A stretch of 64,000 nucleotides of DNA from Gimesia fumaroli. GTDB taxonomy: Bacteria; Planctomycetota; Planctomycetia; Planctomycetales; Planctomycetaceae. The first letter of the stretch is position 1, and each line of letters starts with the position of its first letter. The stretch covers positions 6,489,164 through 6,553,163 of the forward strand of contig NZ_CP037452.1 in the NCBI RefSeq assembly GCF_007754425.1, given 5' to 3'. The notes beneath the pieces were generated by a model. The model made no database searches. It was not told the origin of the DNA and was given only the letters and a program-made list of their open reading frames with translations. The position numbers and the translations under genes were made by a program. Shown in pieces: positions 16,688 through 27,352 of the stretch.

Positions 16688-17860
16688 ATGATCACCAATT
16701 TCAATTTTCGTCGCATTCCTACCCTCTTATTCATGTTGATCATGGTCGTCTCAATCTTGGATGAAGGATTTACTGAAGAGGCTACGGCACAAAAGAATCC
16801 CACAGATTCGACAGAAAAATCGCCCCCTGTCAGTAAGATGACCATACGCAATGCGATTCAGTCAGCAATTGCAGAGCGTGATATGGTAACATCAGGGGAT
16901 CTTAGTCTGGATATTGAAACGACATCTCCCAGAGGAATTGATCTCTATGGATATCGAATTAAATTTGACGAAAATTCTGCTCGCGTTACGCATATCAGTC
17001 CTTATCCATCTGACAGTCGTAAGGGAGTTTTTCAGAGAACTTTTATTACTGGTAAGGACCGAGCTTATACTTATTCAGATGAAGAGCTGCTGAATAAAGA
17101 CTCCGTAATGGTTTTGCAGGTTGATAAACGCAAAATGGATCGTGATATTTTTGTTGGATTACCGAATCCACAGAAACTCGGCATGTTTCCTCTACACACC
17201 AATGCCTATTCAGTATTCGAGAGAGACTTTTTTTTAAAATGCTTAGATCGCGAAGACTTGAAGGCCAGTTGGGTTGATCTCAATGGGACTGAGTGTTTGC
17301 TGTGTGAATATCAATTAGCAGAACGCCATTCGAATGTGAGAATGTGGTTAAACCCGGTTTACAATTTTTCGATTGTCAAAATCACTCTATCTGAATTCTA
17401 TGACGACGATATCGATGTCATTCAGAAGGTGGACGTGAGCTACCAGAAAATCAAAGCAAGCTACAAGAACAAAAAAACGGACATCTGGTTTCCGGCGTCG
17501 GTTCACTTTGAACGTCTGGAGAATGGCATTCCCCAGACAGTTGAGTCTGTAAAAGTAGTGGTCCATTCATTAAATGCAGGAATTGATCAACGGGAACTGG
17601 AAATTCCAAGTCTAAATGTACCGGAGGGGACCCCGGTTTCACTCGTACTTGATTCTCCAGATCAGAATGAATACGTTTGGAAAGATGGTAAGATCAGTAA
17701 GATTAATATAAATGATATGGTTTCATCGCATTTATCCGCCGTTTCCAGACGAACACAAAACGCTCGTGCTTTCTACATTCTGATTACTGTGAATCTTTTA
17801 CTTCTGGGTATTATTATTTTGTACTTTTATTTTCGAAAGAAGAAACCTGAAATCAAGTAA
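16688..17860 (+). CDS. Exported, C-terminally anchored protein of unknown function
   Basis: The 390-residue product has an N-terminal signal segment (about residues 9-28) and a large extracytoplasmic beta-rich domain. One membrane helix follows near the end (about 360-382) with a basic tail (YFRKKKPEIK), so it is anchored facing outward. The middle part (GTECLLCEYQLAERHSNVRMW, split by a turn, then NPVYNFSIVKI) recalls the outer-membrane lipoprotein-sorting (LolA-like) fold often found in planctomycete secreted proteins. I cannot assign a function. It stands alone, with a hairpin in its leader and no operon partner. Confidence 0.65.
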   Translation: MITNFNFRRIPTLLFMLIMVVSILDEGFTEEATAQKNPTDSTEKSPPVSKMTIRNAIQSAIAERDMVTSGDLSLDIETTSPRGIDLYGYRIKFDENSARVTHISPYPSDSRKGVFQRTFITGKDRAYTYSDEELLNKDSVMVLQVDKRKMDRDIFVGLPNPQKLGMFPLHTNAYSVFERDFFLKCLDREDLKASWVDLNGTECLLCEYQLAERHSNVRMWLNPVYNFSIVKITLSEFYDDDIDVIQKVDVSYQKIKASYKNKKTDIWFPASVHFERLENGIPQTVESVKVVVHSLNAGIDQRELEIPSLNVPEGTPVSLVLDSPDQNEYVWKDGKISKININDMVSSHLSAVSRRTQNARAFYILITVNLLLLGIIILYFYFRKKKPEIK

Positions 17861-17984
17861 CTTCCCCTGTCAGTCTGGTTCAATGCTGCCCGTACCCGAG
17901 GATATCAGGAACCTATATCTAAACGTTCCGACTCCTTTTGTGTCCCCTGTCGGGAACCTGATTGATATGGCACCTTTTTCATTC

Positions 17985-19295
17985 TCACGATTTGTTCAAA
18001 CAGCACTTTTTGTATTTCTTACCACTTCCACAGGGACAAGGATCGTTGCGTCCAATTCGTGCTTCTTCCCTGACGATTGTATTTGGGAAGTAGGTTGGTT
18101 GAGTCACTGGTTCGATCTCCGTATCAGCAGCGTCTTCTTCAAGATCGACCAGCAAATCACCTGAGAAACCGAAGGTATGATTTCCAAGCTGTTCCGAGTA
18201 AAGAGCCCTGCGGGTTGACTCAGCTTCTTCATTGGCCTGCTTCCATACTTCGTATTCGGGAAATTCGACGCCCAGTACGGTACTGACCGCAATCAGCGTT
18301 TCGCGCAAACTAAGCACGTCGGGATCAATTGCGGTGGTGCGAATGAATTCACATACCGGTTCAATAGCATCCGTTGAAAAATGCGAGAGGGTCGCCTGGC
18401 CCAGAAAGGGGAGAATCGTATCGTCAGGTTCCTCTATGAAAAGTTCGATGCTCTTTTGAATGGCAAGATCACTGTGTATATTCTCCAGTACACTGGATCC
18501 GGAAATCTGGAAATGCCAATCTTCCGTAGGAAATTCATTCACGACAACTTCGACAACCACGTCGCCACCAATTTTGACAAGTGCTCTTTGGGCTTCTTCG
18601 TTATGCCAGTCATCGATGATTTTGAGAGACTCAATCAACAATGGCACTGACTCTATCAGTCGTAAATCACCAGCCAGGTATAGCAGGAATCCCTGCATCA
18701 AAAGCCTCGGCGAACTTTCGGAATAGTCAATCTCTTCATTCAGTAGTTCCAAAACCCGATCAGCAACCTCGGAACCCAAACGTCCCAGGGCTTCAGAAAG
18801 CCGGCATGCATGTGGTAAATCCATATCATATAGATCTGGGTCTGATTCACTTTCACAAAAATCAAACAGTTTTTTCCAGAGGGAATCGGCATCCTCATCA
18901 AGTAGCTGGATACGTTCAGAAAAGGCATATGCCAAAATTCTATCAAAGCATGGTAGAGCCAGGATCTCCGACTCCCTGGTCCGCGTCAGCTGAGGGTCCG
19001 CGTGAGTCAGTAGATCGGACAGGGCATAGGCATATCGAGAATCATCTGAATTTTCATGATGTCGTAGTTCATCGATGCACCACTCAATCGTGGTTTGGGT
19101 CTGTGGTAAATGGAAACTTTCCTTGATCAGGGGGATTGATGGCTCACGACCATATTGTTCAACCGCTTTGATGACGAGCGGCATGATCGTAGTATCTTCA
19201 GTAAATGATTTGGTGAAATATTGGAGCGCCAGGGTTCTGGCATCAAGATCGGGATGCAGGATCGCTTGTTTGATTTGTTCTTCCGGCAGTCGCAT
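17985..19295 (-). CDS. Alpha-helical repeat protein with C-terminal SEC-C zinc motif
   Basis: Start set at ATG 19295 ([13 protein letters not shown]) with GGGAGA nine bases upstream; ATG 19304 and an open frame to 19424 are alternatives. The 436-residue product is acidic and built of helical repeats resembling DUF1186/HEAT-like proteins ([29 protein letters not shown]). It ends in [17 protein letters not shown], the SEC-C motif that binds zinc in SecA and many helper proteins. A role in protein handling or partner binding is plausible from the motif only. It is a single gene on the minus strand between unrelated genes. Confidence 0.75.
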   Translation of the reverse strand: MRLPEEQIKQAILHPDLDARTLALQYFTKSFTEDTTIMPLVIKAVEQYGREPSIPLIKESFHLPQTQTTIEWCIDELRHHENSDDSRYAYALSDLLTHADPQLTRTRESEILALPCFDRILAYAFSERIQLLDEDADSLWKKLFDFCESESDPDLYDMDLPHACRLSEALGRLGSEVADRVLELLNEEIDYSESSPRLLMQGFLLYLAGDLRLIESVPLLIESLKIIDDWHNEEAQRALVKIGGDVVVEVVVNEFPTEDWHFQISGSSVLENIHSDLAIQKSIELFIEEPDDTILPFLGQATLSHFSTDAIEPVCEFIRTTAIDPDVLSLRETLIAVSTVLGVEFPEYEVWKQANEEAESTRRALYSEQLGNHTFGFSGDLLVDLEEDAADTEIEPVTQPTYFPNTIVREEARIGRNDPCPCGSGKKYKKCCLNKS

Positions 19296-19480
19296 TTCAT
19301 TCATTCTCCCTGCAGTGTCTTGCTTGGCAAAACGGACATCATACGTGTTCCAATGCCCCGATTCTAAGTGATTTTGAGAGAAAGCAAAAGGTTTTTGAAT
19401 GGCTGGGAAAAAGGTTACGAGCATTTTTATTTACACTCGCGTTCTCATGCTCATCTGCGGTGGTGCCAGTGGTTTGTTTC

Positions 19481-19502
19481 CGCGCTCTGGTTCCATTCGA
19501 TC
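19481..19502. repeat. Short intergenic motif shared with 11318-11340
   Basis: CGCGCTCTGGTTCCATTCGATC differs from the segment at 11318-11340 by two inserted bases and one substitution. Both lie between genes. It may be part of a dispersed intergenic repeat of this genome. Confidence 0.35.
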
Positions 19503-19528
19503 TAAAACATTCGTGGTCAGCGGACTCC

Positions 19529-21097
19529 TCAACTTATCACTGTCCTCATATTCTTACCCAACAGTTCCCCCACCAGTCGGCCGCTGGTGATGGCCCAGGC
19601 GATGTGCAGGCCGTGCCCCCAGAGAACCTGACCTCCCATGCCGTTACAGCCGATCGCAAACAGGCCGGGAATCGGCGTTCCGTTTTCATCGAGGGCCTGC
19701 AGACTCTGATTGATGGCCACGCCCCCTTCAGTCGTCGTAAAATACGCTTTCGCCGGTCCCAGTAACACCCAACGAGTACCCTGCAATGGGTGCGTATCTT
19801 TTACACGGCCGAACGGGTCTGTCTGCTGACCGGAAACATACTCGTTGAATTGATTGACTGATTCATGCAAGTCAGCCACATTCAGATGACGCTGCTCCGC
19901 GATTTCTTCCAGCGTACCAGCCATGCTGACATCGGGCCGGAGTTTGAGGTAATCATCCACATAAGCATACGCGATCTTCGGCGCCGTCGAAATAAAATGA
20001 GGCCACGCACTAAAATGTGCGGCGATCCGTTCGTCCAATAAAATATAAGCGGCTTTGCCCGGCTGTTCCGAGATCGCGATTTCCCGCCCGTGAGAATCTT
20101 TTTCGTTACAGAATCGGTGGCCGTCCGCGTTAATTAATATTGCTCCCTCGTCGAACAGAGAATTTTCCGGATGCTGCCAGGTTAAGAGCAAGCGTTTAAT
20201 CCGCCAGTTGATGAGAAACTGAGGCAACAAAGGAACGAGTCGACCCATCAGTTGTGCCAGGAACCCGCTAGTCGGCAGAAGCTGTTCGAACGGATCGCCG
20301 GGCGGTGGTACAAACCGGAGTTCGGGACCATAGGTGATGTCCATATTTATCAGTTGCGCGCCGACGTTTTCTGCGAGCAGATGTCCGTCGCCGCCCGCTT
20401 TGGGATTCACGCCTTCGATCGACTTGAACTGGTTGCCTTTGAACCGCCCGATGATTTCCGGCGCGTTCGCGTAATCTCCCGCCGCCAGTACAACACCCCG
20501 CTTTGCTTTAATCGTTTTCCGTTCGCCTTCAATCTGCGCGACCACACCTGTCACTCGTTGTTCTTCCAGCACCAGTTCTACTACCGGTGCATCACAGACA
20601 ATCGTCCCCTTGTGTTTTAAAATCTGAGCTTGAAACGCGGCGATATACGCTTTCGCATTAGGCACAATATTATGCATTCGCGGCACCCGGTTGGGTGGTT
20701 CCGGATTGGGTCCATGAAAATACAGCCCCATGCCGCGCAGCCATTCCAGCGTCTCAGCGGTCTGTCCCAGAAAAAATCGGCGGAGCTCGTTGTTGCTGTG
20801 CGATTCAATCTCCGATGCTGCAAACTGGCCGGCGTCGATTTCGTGATCATCGGCATTGTCACTGATCCCCGCCGCCTGTTGAAGACTGGTTCCATTCGCT
20901 GTGAAAGAACCGATGGCCATCCCCGTGGTGCCTCCCAGTTGAGGCTGCTTTTCCAGCACCAGCACCTGCGATCCAAACTCCAGTGCGCGCGCCGCTGCTG
21001 CCAGTCCACTTCCGCCCCCACCAACGATAATTACGTCATATTCGGATAACACGCTGTACACTCTCTGTTGAAGATCAATTTGGATTTCATCTAGCAA
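19529..21097 (-). CDS. FAD-dependent oxidoreductase of the fumarate reductase/3-ketosteroid dehydrogenase type
   Basis: The N-terminal DVIIVGGGGSGLAAA is a dinucleotide-binding Rossmann motif. It is followed by VLEKQPQLGGTTGMA and near the C-terminus by IGCNGMGGQVLWGHG and a helix, the FAD-binding pattern of the flavoprotein family that includes fumarate reductase and 3-ketosteroid dehydrogenase. Full length is 522 residues from the TTG at 21097. GTG at 21061 or 21052 are equally possible starts, because no strong ribosome-binding site decides. It should oxidise or reduce a C-C bond of an unknown small molecule in the cytoplasm. It lacks a signal peptide. It is divergent from the cytochrome gene at 21317. 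Confidence 0.82.
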   Translation of the reverse strand: MLDEIQIDLQQRVYSVLSEYDVIIVGGGGSGLAAAARALEFGSQVLVLEKQPQLGGTTGMAIGSFTANGTSLQQAAGISDNADDHEIDAGQFAASEIESHSNNELRRFFLGQTAETLEWLRGMGLYFHGPNPEPPNRVPRMHNIVPNAKAYIAAFQAQILKHKGTIVCDAPVVELVLEEQRVTGVVAQIEGERKTIKAKRGVVLAAGDYANAPEIIGRFKGNQFKSIEGVNPKAGGDGHLLAENVGAQLINMDITYGPELRFVPPPGDPFEQLLPTSGFLAQLMGRLVPLLPQFLINWRIKRLLLTWQHPENSLFDEGAILINADGHRFCNEKDSHGREIAISEQPGKAAYILLDERIAAHFSAWPHFISTAPKIAYAYVDDYLKLRPDVSMAGTLEEIAEQRHLNVADLHESVNQFNEYVSGQQTDPFGRVKDTHPLQGTRWVLLGPAKAYFTTTEGGVAINQSLQALDENGTPIPGLFAIGCNGMGGQVLWGHGLHIAWAITSGRLVGELLGKNMRTVIS

Positions 21098-21316
21098 TCA
21101 TCGTAGCAAAACCATCAGTCACATCAATCAGGCAGACTATAGCGATTAATACTATACAGGCTATGAACAGTAAAAAACTGGTGTCCGTCGCTTCCTGGTG
21201 CCGAAAGATTGTTAAGATCGTTGACTTAAACGTATCAACCAAGTATGATCTATGCTTGTTCACTAAATCTTCCCATAACGCGTACGACTACTCCTGCCAA
21301 ATAGAATTTGTCGGCC

Positions 21317-23710
21317 ATGCGTAAACGAATCACCCGGATCTCTGCAGCTTGTTGTTTTCTCGCGATCTCGTTCTACGCAGAAGCACCGGCCTGGAGTGCA
21401 AAGAAACCATCTGGCAAATCAGCCCAGGCAAAGATGGACCCGAAGCAGCGGGCCTTTTTTGAAAATAAAATCCGCCCCGTGCTCGTCAAAAAATGTTATT
21501 CCTGCCATTCCTCCAAATCAGAGGAACTGGGCGGCAAACTACGGATGGATACCCGCGACGGCATGCGCGTCGGGGGTGAATCAGGCCCCGCTTTTGTCGA
21601 AGGGCGCCCTAATGAGAGCCTGTTGATTCAAGCCCTGCGATATGATGACCTGGAAATGCCGCCCGATGAACCATTGTCGGAAGCCGTCATCAATGACTTT
21701 ATCACGTGGGTCAAGATGGGTGTGCCCGATCCGCGCATCGATCATCCGTTGATCGCTAAAAAACCGACGGAAGATTCCACGGCAGCAAAACCGGAACTCT
21801 GGTCGTTTCAACCGGTCAGAAATCCCGCGCCTCCCGCCGTCCAAAATCAAAGCTGGGTTTATGATCCTCTTGACCAGTTTGTTCTCTCACGAATTGAAGC
21901 GGCCGAGCTCACTCCCACGCACGATGCAGCACCCATCACGCTGGTGCGACGTTTGTACTATGACTTGACTGGCTTGCCTCCCACAGCAGAGCAGGTGGAA
22001 ACATTCCTGGCCGACTATCAACGTCGTCAACAACAGGCGGTCGCTCATCTGGTCGATGAATTACTGGCGTCTCCTCATTTCGGCGAACGCTGGGGGCGTC
22101 ACTGGCTGGATGTCGCGCGCTACGGTGAATCGAACGGCAATGATGGTCTGGGACGCAATCCGACCTTTCCCCATGCCTGGCGCTATCGTGATTATGTCAT
22201 CCAGGCATTCAACAACGACGTTCCCTACGACCAGTTTCTCACCGAACAGATTGCCGGCGATCTATTAACCGCAAAGACTCCCGAAGAACGGGATCGCCTG
22301 CTCATCGCAACCGGATTCCTGGCCATCGGCTCGAAACCTGCCAAAGCGATGAACGTGAACTTCCACATGGACGTCGTCAACGATCAGATTAATGTGATTG
22401 GGACCGGTGTGATGGGACTGAGTGTCGCTTGTGCCCGCTGTCACGATCACAAACACGATCCGATTCCGACAGCCGACTATTATGCGATGGCCGGCATTTT
22501 CCTCAGCACCGAAACGATGTGGGGTTATGCCGCCAATCAACCTTTGACAGCGCCGGAAACTCCCCTGCATGTTTTAAAATCGAAGCACCACTACGTACCG
22601 CCGCCAGACAGCGGTGCGCAACCGAAAGTCGATAAACATACCCTGTCCCGAAAAAAGAAACCCAAAAACGTCTATCCTCCCGGTACAGCATTGGCGATGG
22701 GAGTCCGTGAAAAGAAAAAACCGGTTGACTGCAAAATCAATATCAAAGGGGAATCCAAGAAACTCGGGCCGAGTGTGCCTCGCGGTTTCCTCTCGGCCTG
22801 TAAGATAGAACAGCCCCCGAAAATCGATGCCAAACAAAGTGGACGCCTGCAACTGGCAGAGTGGCTGACCTCGGCAGATCACCCGCAGACATCACGCGTG
22901 ATGGTCAATCGGATCTGGCTGCACCTGTTTGGCCAGGCACTGGTTCGCACCCCGGATGATTTTGGCATCTATGGCGAACGACCGACGCATCCCCAACTGC
23001 TCGATCATCTGGCGACGCGTTTTCGTACGGAAGGCTGGTCGATCAAACAACTGATTCGCAGTATTGTCCTCAGCCGCACGTATCAGCTCAGCAGTTTTTG
23101 TGACGATTTGATCCTGGATGCAGATCCGGAAAACAAACTCCTCTGTCGGCATAACCGTCGCCGCCTGGATGCGGAATCGTTAAGAGACAGCATCCTCGCC
23201 GCCAGCGGTCAACTCAACAGAGAACCCGGCCTGGGTTCTTCGATCGCACATGTGGACGAGCTGGTCAACAAAGCAGGCAACCTGCATCTGCCCGATAATC
23301 ACCGCAGCATTTACCTGTGCATGATGCGTCATTCTGAACCACCGGAGCTGTCCTCGTTCGACCTGCCCGATTCGACCAAACCGGTTGGCAAACGGAACGA
23401 AACCACACTGCCCACACAGAGTCTGTTTCTCATAAACAGTCATTTCCTGATTGAACAGTCACAATTATTTGCCAAAGACATTTTGTTGAATCCCAAACTG
23501 AATGATTCTCAACGCATTCATCTCGTATATCGGCGCGCTTTAAATCGTGTTCCGGAATCGTCTGAACTGGCGCGGGCTCTGGCATTGATTCAAGACGTCG
23601 ACACAGCACTGAAAACAGAAATATCCCAGGAAAAACTGCGTCGTCAAACCGTCTGGGCTACACTCTGCCAGGCACTATTAAACACCAACGAATTTCGCTA
23701 CGTTGATTAA
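21317..23710 (+). CDS. Planctomycete cytochrome c-like protein (PSCyt1-DUF1549-DUF1553)
   Basis: From ATG 21317 the product has 797 residues, with a signal peptide ending near APAWSA. The PSCyt1 domain has heme motif CYSCH at 60-64. DUF1549 contains PLDQFVLSRIEAAEL and RRLYYDLTGLPPT, and a second heme motif CARCH at 372-376 followed by DHKHDPIP. DUF1553 contains LAEWLTSADHPQTSRVMVNRIW. This is the standard domain order for the large planctomycete periplasmic cytochrome family. It should act as a di-heme electron-transfer protein with the DUF1501 protein encoded 42 bp downstream. The reaction is not established. It differs from the DUF1592-type protein at 13378, so the window carries both kinds of system. 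Confidence 0.9.
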   Translation: MRKRITRISAACCFLAISFYAEAPAWSAKKPSGKSAQAKMDPKQRAFFENKIRPVLVKKCYSCHSSKSEELGGKLRMDTRDGMRVGGESGPAFVEGRPNESLLIQALRYDDLEMPPDEPLSEAVINDFITWVKMGVPDPRIDHPLIAKKPTEDSTAAKPELWSFQPVRNPAPPAVQNQSWVYDPLDQFVLSRIEAAELTPTHDAAPITLVRRLYYDLTGLPPTAEQVETFLADYQRRQQQAVAHLVDELLASPHFGERWGRHWLDVARYGESNGNDGLGRNPTFPHAWRYRDYVIQAFNNDVPYDQFLTEQIAGDLLTAKTPEERDRLLIATGFLAIGSKPAKAMNVNFHMDVVNDQINVIGTGVMGLSVACARCHDHKHDPIPTADYYAMAGIFLSTETMWGYAANQPLTAPETPLHVLKSKHHYVPPPDSGAQPKVDKHTLSRKKKPKNVYPPGTALAMGVREKKKPVDCKINIKGESKKLGPSVPRGFLSACKIEQPPKIDAKQSGRLQLAEWLTSADHPQTSRVMVNRIWLHLFGQALVRTPDDFGIYGERPTHPQLLDHLATRFRTEGWSIKQLIRSIVLSRTYQLSSFCDDLILDADPENKLLCRHNRRRLDAESLRDSILAASGQLNREPGLGSSIAHVDELVNKAGNLHLPDNHRSIYLCMMRHSEPPELSSFDLPDSTKPVGKRNETTLPTQSLFLINSHFLIEQSQLFAKDILLNPKLNDSQRIHLVYRRALNRVPESSELARALALIQDVDTALKTEISQEKLRRQTVWATLCQALLNTNEFRYVD

Positions 23711-23752
23711 CGACCAGAATTGAAATATAGAAACTCCCCAAGGAATACGCTC

Positions 23753-25111
23753 ATGCTCGGAATGTCGCGACGGGAAATGTTGAAATCAGCCTCTTGTGGC
23801 TTTGGCTATCTGGCGATGTCTGCCTTATGCGGCAAGACATCCTTCGCCGGGGGTTCCGCTGCCATCGCGAATCTGAATGCCCGACCTCCTCAACTGCCGG
23901 CCCGCGCGAAACGCGTGATCTTCCTCTGCATGAGCGGTGGTCCCGCCCAGCTCGATACTTTCGATTACAAACCTCAAACTGGCAAGAAGAAACACGCCGG
24001 TTCTGCTTTCAAATTCGCACAGCACGGCGAAAGTGGTCTCTGGATCTCTGAACTGCTCCCGGAAACGGCCAAACACGCGGACAAACTCTGCGTTTTGAAT
24101 GGCATGTACGCGGATATCACCAATCACGCCCAATCCTTTCTGCAACTGCATACCGGCGATCGACTGCGTCCCCGTCCCAGTCTGGGTTCCTGGGTCGTAT
24201 ATGGATTAGGTACCGAAAACCAGAATGTCCCCGGCTTCATCAGCCTCTACCCTTCAAAACCATCCGTTTATTCCAGCGCCTTACTACCCCCCGTTTATGA
24301 GGGGACACCGATTGGCCTCAACACCACGAATATGTCAAAGGCGACCATCAATAACATCAAAAGTGATCACGTACCCACGGTAGTCAAACGACGACAACTC
24401 GATTTCGTACAAGCCATGAATCGCGAGCACGCTACCCGTCGTCCCGATGACGCCCGCCTGGAAGCCGTCATTCAATCGATGGAACTCGGTTTCCGCATGC
24501 AGATGGCGGCGCCTGAACTGCTCGACATCAGCCAGGAAACAAAGTCGACCCTCGAACGCTATCGCGTCGGTCAGGGTAAAGTGGTCGGCACCTGTAAGAA
24601 TTCCGACTTCGGACGCCAGTGCCTGTTAGCCCGCCGTTTTGCAGAAGCCGGCGTGCGGTTCATCGAAGTCAATCATGGCAGCTGGGACCAGCATAAGAAT
24701 CACCGTGCCGACCTGACGGCGAACTGTGAATCGACAGATGCTCCCATCGCCGCCCTGCTGGAAGACCTGGAACAACGGGGCCTGCTCGATGAAACACTGG
24801 TTGTCTGGGGAGGCGAATTCGGCCGTCCCGGTCTTGTCCCGGAAAGTAAAAAAGACAGCACCGGCCATAACGCCCGCGGCTTCACGTTCTGGATGGCAGG
24901 AGGCGGCCTCAAACGCGGTCTGGCTTATGGAAAAACCGATCCTACCGGTGCCCGTGCCATTGAAGGCAAAGTCCATTTCCGCGATCTGCATGCCACGATT
25001 TTACATCAACTCGGCCTGCAGCATGACAAACTGACCTACAATCAGGGGGAACGGGAATTCCGCCTGACCGGAACCGAGGGCGGGAAAGTCGTGCACGACA
25101 TCATTGCCTGA
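23753..25111 (+). CDS. Tat-exported DUF1501 protein
   Basis: ATG 23753 is preceded by AAGGAA, so I prefer it to the in-frame TTG at 23720. The 452-residue product starts with a twin-arginine leader ([20 protein letters not shown]). DUF1501 follows, with [36 protein letters not shown] and [14 protein letters not shown]1501 proteins are sulfatase/alkaline-phosphatase-fold proteins exported folded through Tat and nearly always encoded next to a PSCyt/DUF1553 cytochrome, as here. A sulfatase follows within 100 bp, which supports a shared role in using sulfated polymers. That role is inference from neighbourhood. Confidence 0.9.
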   Translation: MLGMSRREMLKSASCGFGYLAMSALCGKTSFAGGSAAIANLNARPPQLPARAKRVIFLCMSGGPAQLDTFDYKPQTGKKKHAGSAFKFAQHGESGLWISELLPETAKHADKLCVLNGMYADITNHAQSFLQLHTGDRLRPRPSLGSWVVYGLGTENQNVPGFISLYPSKPSVYSSALLPPVYEGTPIGLNTTNMSKATINNIKSDHVPTVVKRRQLDFVQAMNREHATRRPDDARLEAVIQSMELGFRMQMAAPELLDISQETKSTLERYRVGQGKVVGTCKNSDFGRQCLLARRFAEAGVRFIEVNHGSWDQHKNHRADLTANCESTDAPIAALLEDLEQRGLLDETLVVWGGEFGRPGLVPESKKDSTGHNARGFTFWMAGGGLKRGLAYGKTDPTGARAIEGKVHFRDLHATILHQLGLQHDKLTYNQGEREFRLTGTEGGKVVHDIIA

Positions 25112-25204
25112 TCAAGGCATTTCGTACACAATGGTGAGTTGTAAGTACATGGATTTCGTTGATCCGTGTTTCAAATGAATGACTCAACTCACGTTGGCTA
25201 AAAC

Positions 25205-26572
25205 ATGATATTGCACCATTCCCGAGGCTGGTTTCTACTCTTCGTTCTGTTTCTGTTCGCCCCGCTCACTTTTTCTGAGGCAGCAGAACGACCGAACTTC
25301 CTGATCATTTTTACCGACGATCAGGGCATCAACGATGTCGGCTGTTATGGAAGTGAAATTCCCACACCGCACATCGATCAACTGGCAAAAGAGGGCCTGC
25401 GGTTTCGTCAATATTATTCGGCTTCCGCAATCTGTACCCCTTCCCGCTTTGGAATTCTGACGGGCCGTAATCCGAGTCGCTCTAAAGACCAGTTGCTCGG
25501 CGCGTTGATGTTTATGAGCGACGTCGATCGGAATCGCGGCATTCAACCCGGCGAAACCACTATTGCTGACGTTCTCCAAAAGAATGGATATCAGACCGCA
25601 TTGATCGGGAAATGGCATCTGGGTCACGGTGCGAAATCGTTCCTGCCAACCTCCCACGGCTTTGATCTGTTCCGGGGACACACGGGCGGCTGTATTGATT
25701 ACTTCACGATGACGTATGGCAATCTTCCTGACTGGTATCACAACCAGCAGCATGTTTCCGAAAATGGGTATGCGACCGATTTAATCACCGAAGAAGCGGA
25801 ACATTTTTTGAAAGCACAACGGACCGCGGATAAACCGTTCTTTCTGTTTCTGTCTTATAACGCCCCGCATTTTGGGAAAGGCTGGTCTCCCGGCGATCAA
25901 AGCCCGGTGAATATCATGCAGCCACAAGGAGCCGATTTGAAACGAGTCGGCAGCATCAAAGACAAAGTCCGCCGCGAATTCGCTGCCATGACCGTCGCGC
26001 TGGATGATGGCATCGGACGCGTGATGGCAACCCTCAAAAATAACGGACTGGATGAAAATACGCTGGTGATTTTCATGACAGACCACGGCGGCACCTACGT
26101 CTATGGTGGCAGTAATCACCCCTATCGCGGTGCAAAAGCCACACTGTTCGAAGGCGGAATTCGCGTTCCCTGTATCATGCGCTGGCCTGGAAAGATTAAA
26201 GCAGCGACAGAGACAAACGAAGTCACCTGGGCGCTGGATCTGTTTCCCACAATCTGCCAGTTTGCTAATGTAAAAACCGGAGGGTTGACCTTGGATGGTC
26301 AGGATATCTCAGGTCTGCTCACCCAGCAAACCCCTGTCGGAAAGCGAGAACTGTTCTGGCAACTGGGTCCACATGAAGAATTAAAACGGGGCCGCTGGAC
26401 CGCGCTGCGGCAAGGAGACTGGAAATACATCCAGAACGAAGAGGGAGACGAATTCCTCTTCGATCTCAAAACCGATCCTTATGAGAAGCAGAACCAGCTG
26501 CAAAACAAAGCGGCAAAACTGGCAGAACTTCAGAAACGCCGAGATCAAATTGCCGACCATTTATCGCCTTAG
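25205..26572 (+). CDS. Secreted type I sulfatase
   Basis: A 455-residue protein with a signal peptide (to about residue 27). The metal-binding start PNFLIIFTDDQGIND and the activation motif C-T-P-S-R (Cys77) are present; the Cys is converted to formylglycine by a maturase. The downstream GKWHLGHG and DHGGTYVYGGSNHPYRGAK motifs are typical arylsulfatase-A-type blocks. It should remove sulfate esters, probably from algal polysaccharides, outside the cytoplasm. It belongs with the DUF1553 and DUF1501 genes in a same-strand series. It appears complete and active; the exact substrate cannot be deduced. Confidence 0.92.
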   Translation: MILHHSRGWFLLFVLFLFAPLTFSEAAERPNFLIIFTDDQGINDVGCYGSEIPTPHIDQLAKEGLRFRQYYSASAICTPSRFGILTGRNPSRSKDQLLGALMFMSDVDRNRGIQPGETTIADVLQKNGYQTALIGKWHLGHGAKSFLPTSHGFDLFRGHTGGCIDYFTMTYGNLPDWYHNQQHVSENGYATDLITEEAEHFLKAQRTADKPFFLFLSYNAPHFGKGWSPGDQSPVNIMQPQGADLKRVGSIKDKVRREFAAMTVALDDGIGRVMATLKNNGLDENTLVIFMTDHGGTYVYGGSNHPYRGAKATLFEGGIRVPCIMRWPGKIKAATETNEVTWALDLFPTICQFANVKTGGLTLDGQDISGLLTQQTPVGKRELFWQLGPHEELKRGRWTALRQGDWKYIQNEEGDEFLFDLKTDPYEKQNQLQNKAAKLAELQKRRDQIADHLSP

Positions 26573-26631
26573 TCTTTTGTAGCAAGTCAATCGACGCGAC
26601 ACTCAACGCTAACAGCAAAGATCCTCCCCTT

Positions 26632-27252
26632 ATGTCACAGCACGTCAAAAAAAGTTTCGGGTTCCTGAAAACCACCGCCATCGGGGGCCTGATCTTTCTG
26701 CTCCCGTTGATCGTCATCGGTGCCCTGGTTGGCCAGATCGTGCCTATCGTCCTGACCGTGGCGGAAGTGCTCTCCGACTATATTCCCGTGAAAACTCCCG
26801 CCGGCATCGCGATGTTAATTGCCCTCTCGATCGGCATCGTCCTCCTGATGTGTTTCGCCGCCGGCCTGATTGCCCGCTGGTCAATTGGTAAAAAACTCTC
26901 GCATTTCGTCGAAAAGAATCTGATTCTACTGTTTCCCCGTTATGCCATTTATCGGGAGCAACTCAAAGGCAGCATCGGCGGTGATCATAATAAACCGGAA
27001 ATGATTCCCGTCCTCGTCCGCTTTGATGATGTCACCCGCATTGCCTTTCAAGCAGAGCGAACCGAAGGTCCCCTGATCTCAATCTACCTGCCCGGCTCCC
27101 CCGATCCCTGGTCCGGCTGCGTGATTTTCATGGCTCCCGATCGAGTCGAAACACTGGACATCCCGTTTTCTGAAGCACTCGGCATTTGCGAACGCATGGG
27201 CCGTGAATCGCTGCATTTTCTCGATTCGCAACCACCGCTTACACAAAATTAA
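26632..27252 (+). CDS. DUF502 membrane protein
   Basis: The 206-residue protein has two N-terminal membrane helices (about 15-45 and 58-82), followed by a conserved soluble domain (LFPRYAIYREQLKGS, PGSPDPWSGCVIFM). This is the pattern of the DUF502 family found in many bacteria and plants (LIKE COV). No biochemical function is proven in bacteria. It follows the sulfatase on the same strand after 60 bp, so it could be co-transcribed. Nothing ties it to sulfate metabolism. Confidence 0.85.
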   Translation: MSQHVKKSFGFLKTTAIGGLIFLLPLIVIGALVGQIVPIVLTVAEVLSDYIPVKTPAGIAMLIALSIGIVLLMCFAAGLIARWSIGKKLSHFVEKNLILLFPRYAIYREQLKGSIGGDHNKPEMIPVLVRFDDVTRIAFQAERTEGPLISIYLPGSPDPWSGCVIFMAPDRVETLDIPFSEALGICERMGRESLHFLDSQPPLTQN

Positions 27253-27352
27253 TCGAAGTTTCAGTTTCGCCGAGTCCGTGCGTCGAGTAGGATAAAATTA
27301 TCGAACTTCCGCACATTCCTGCCTGAATCAATTCCAACGTGGAGACCCAGCC

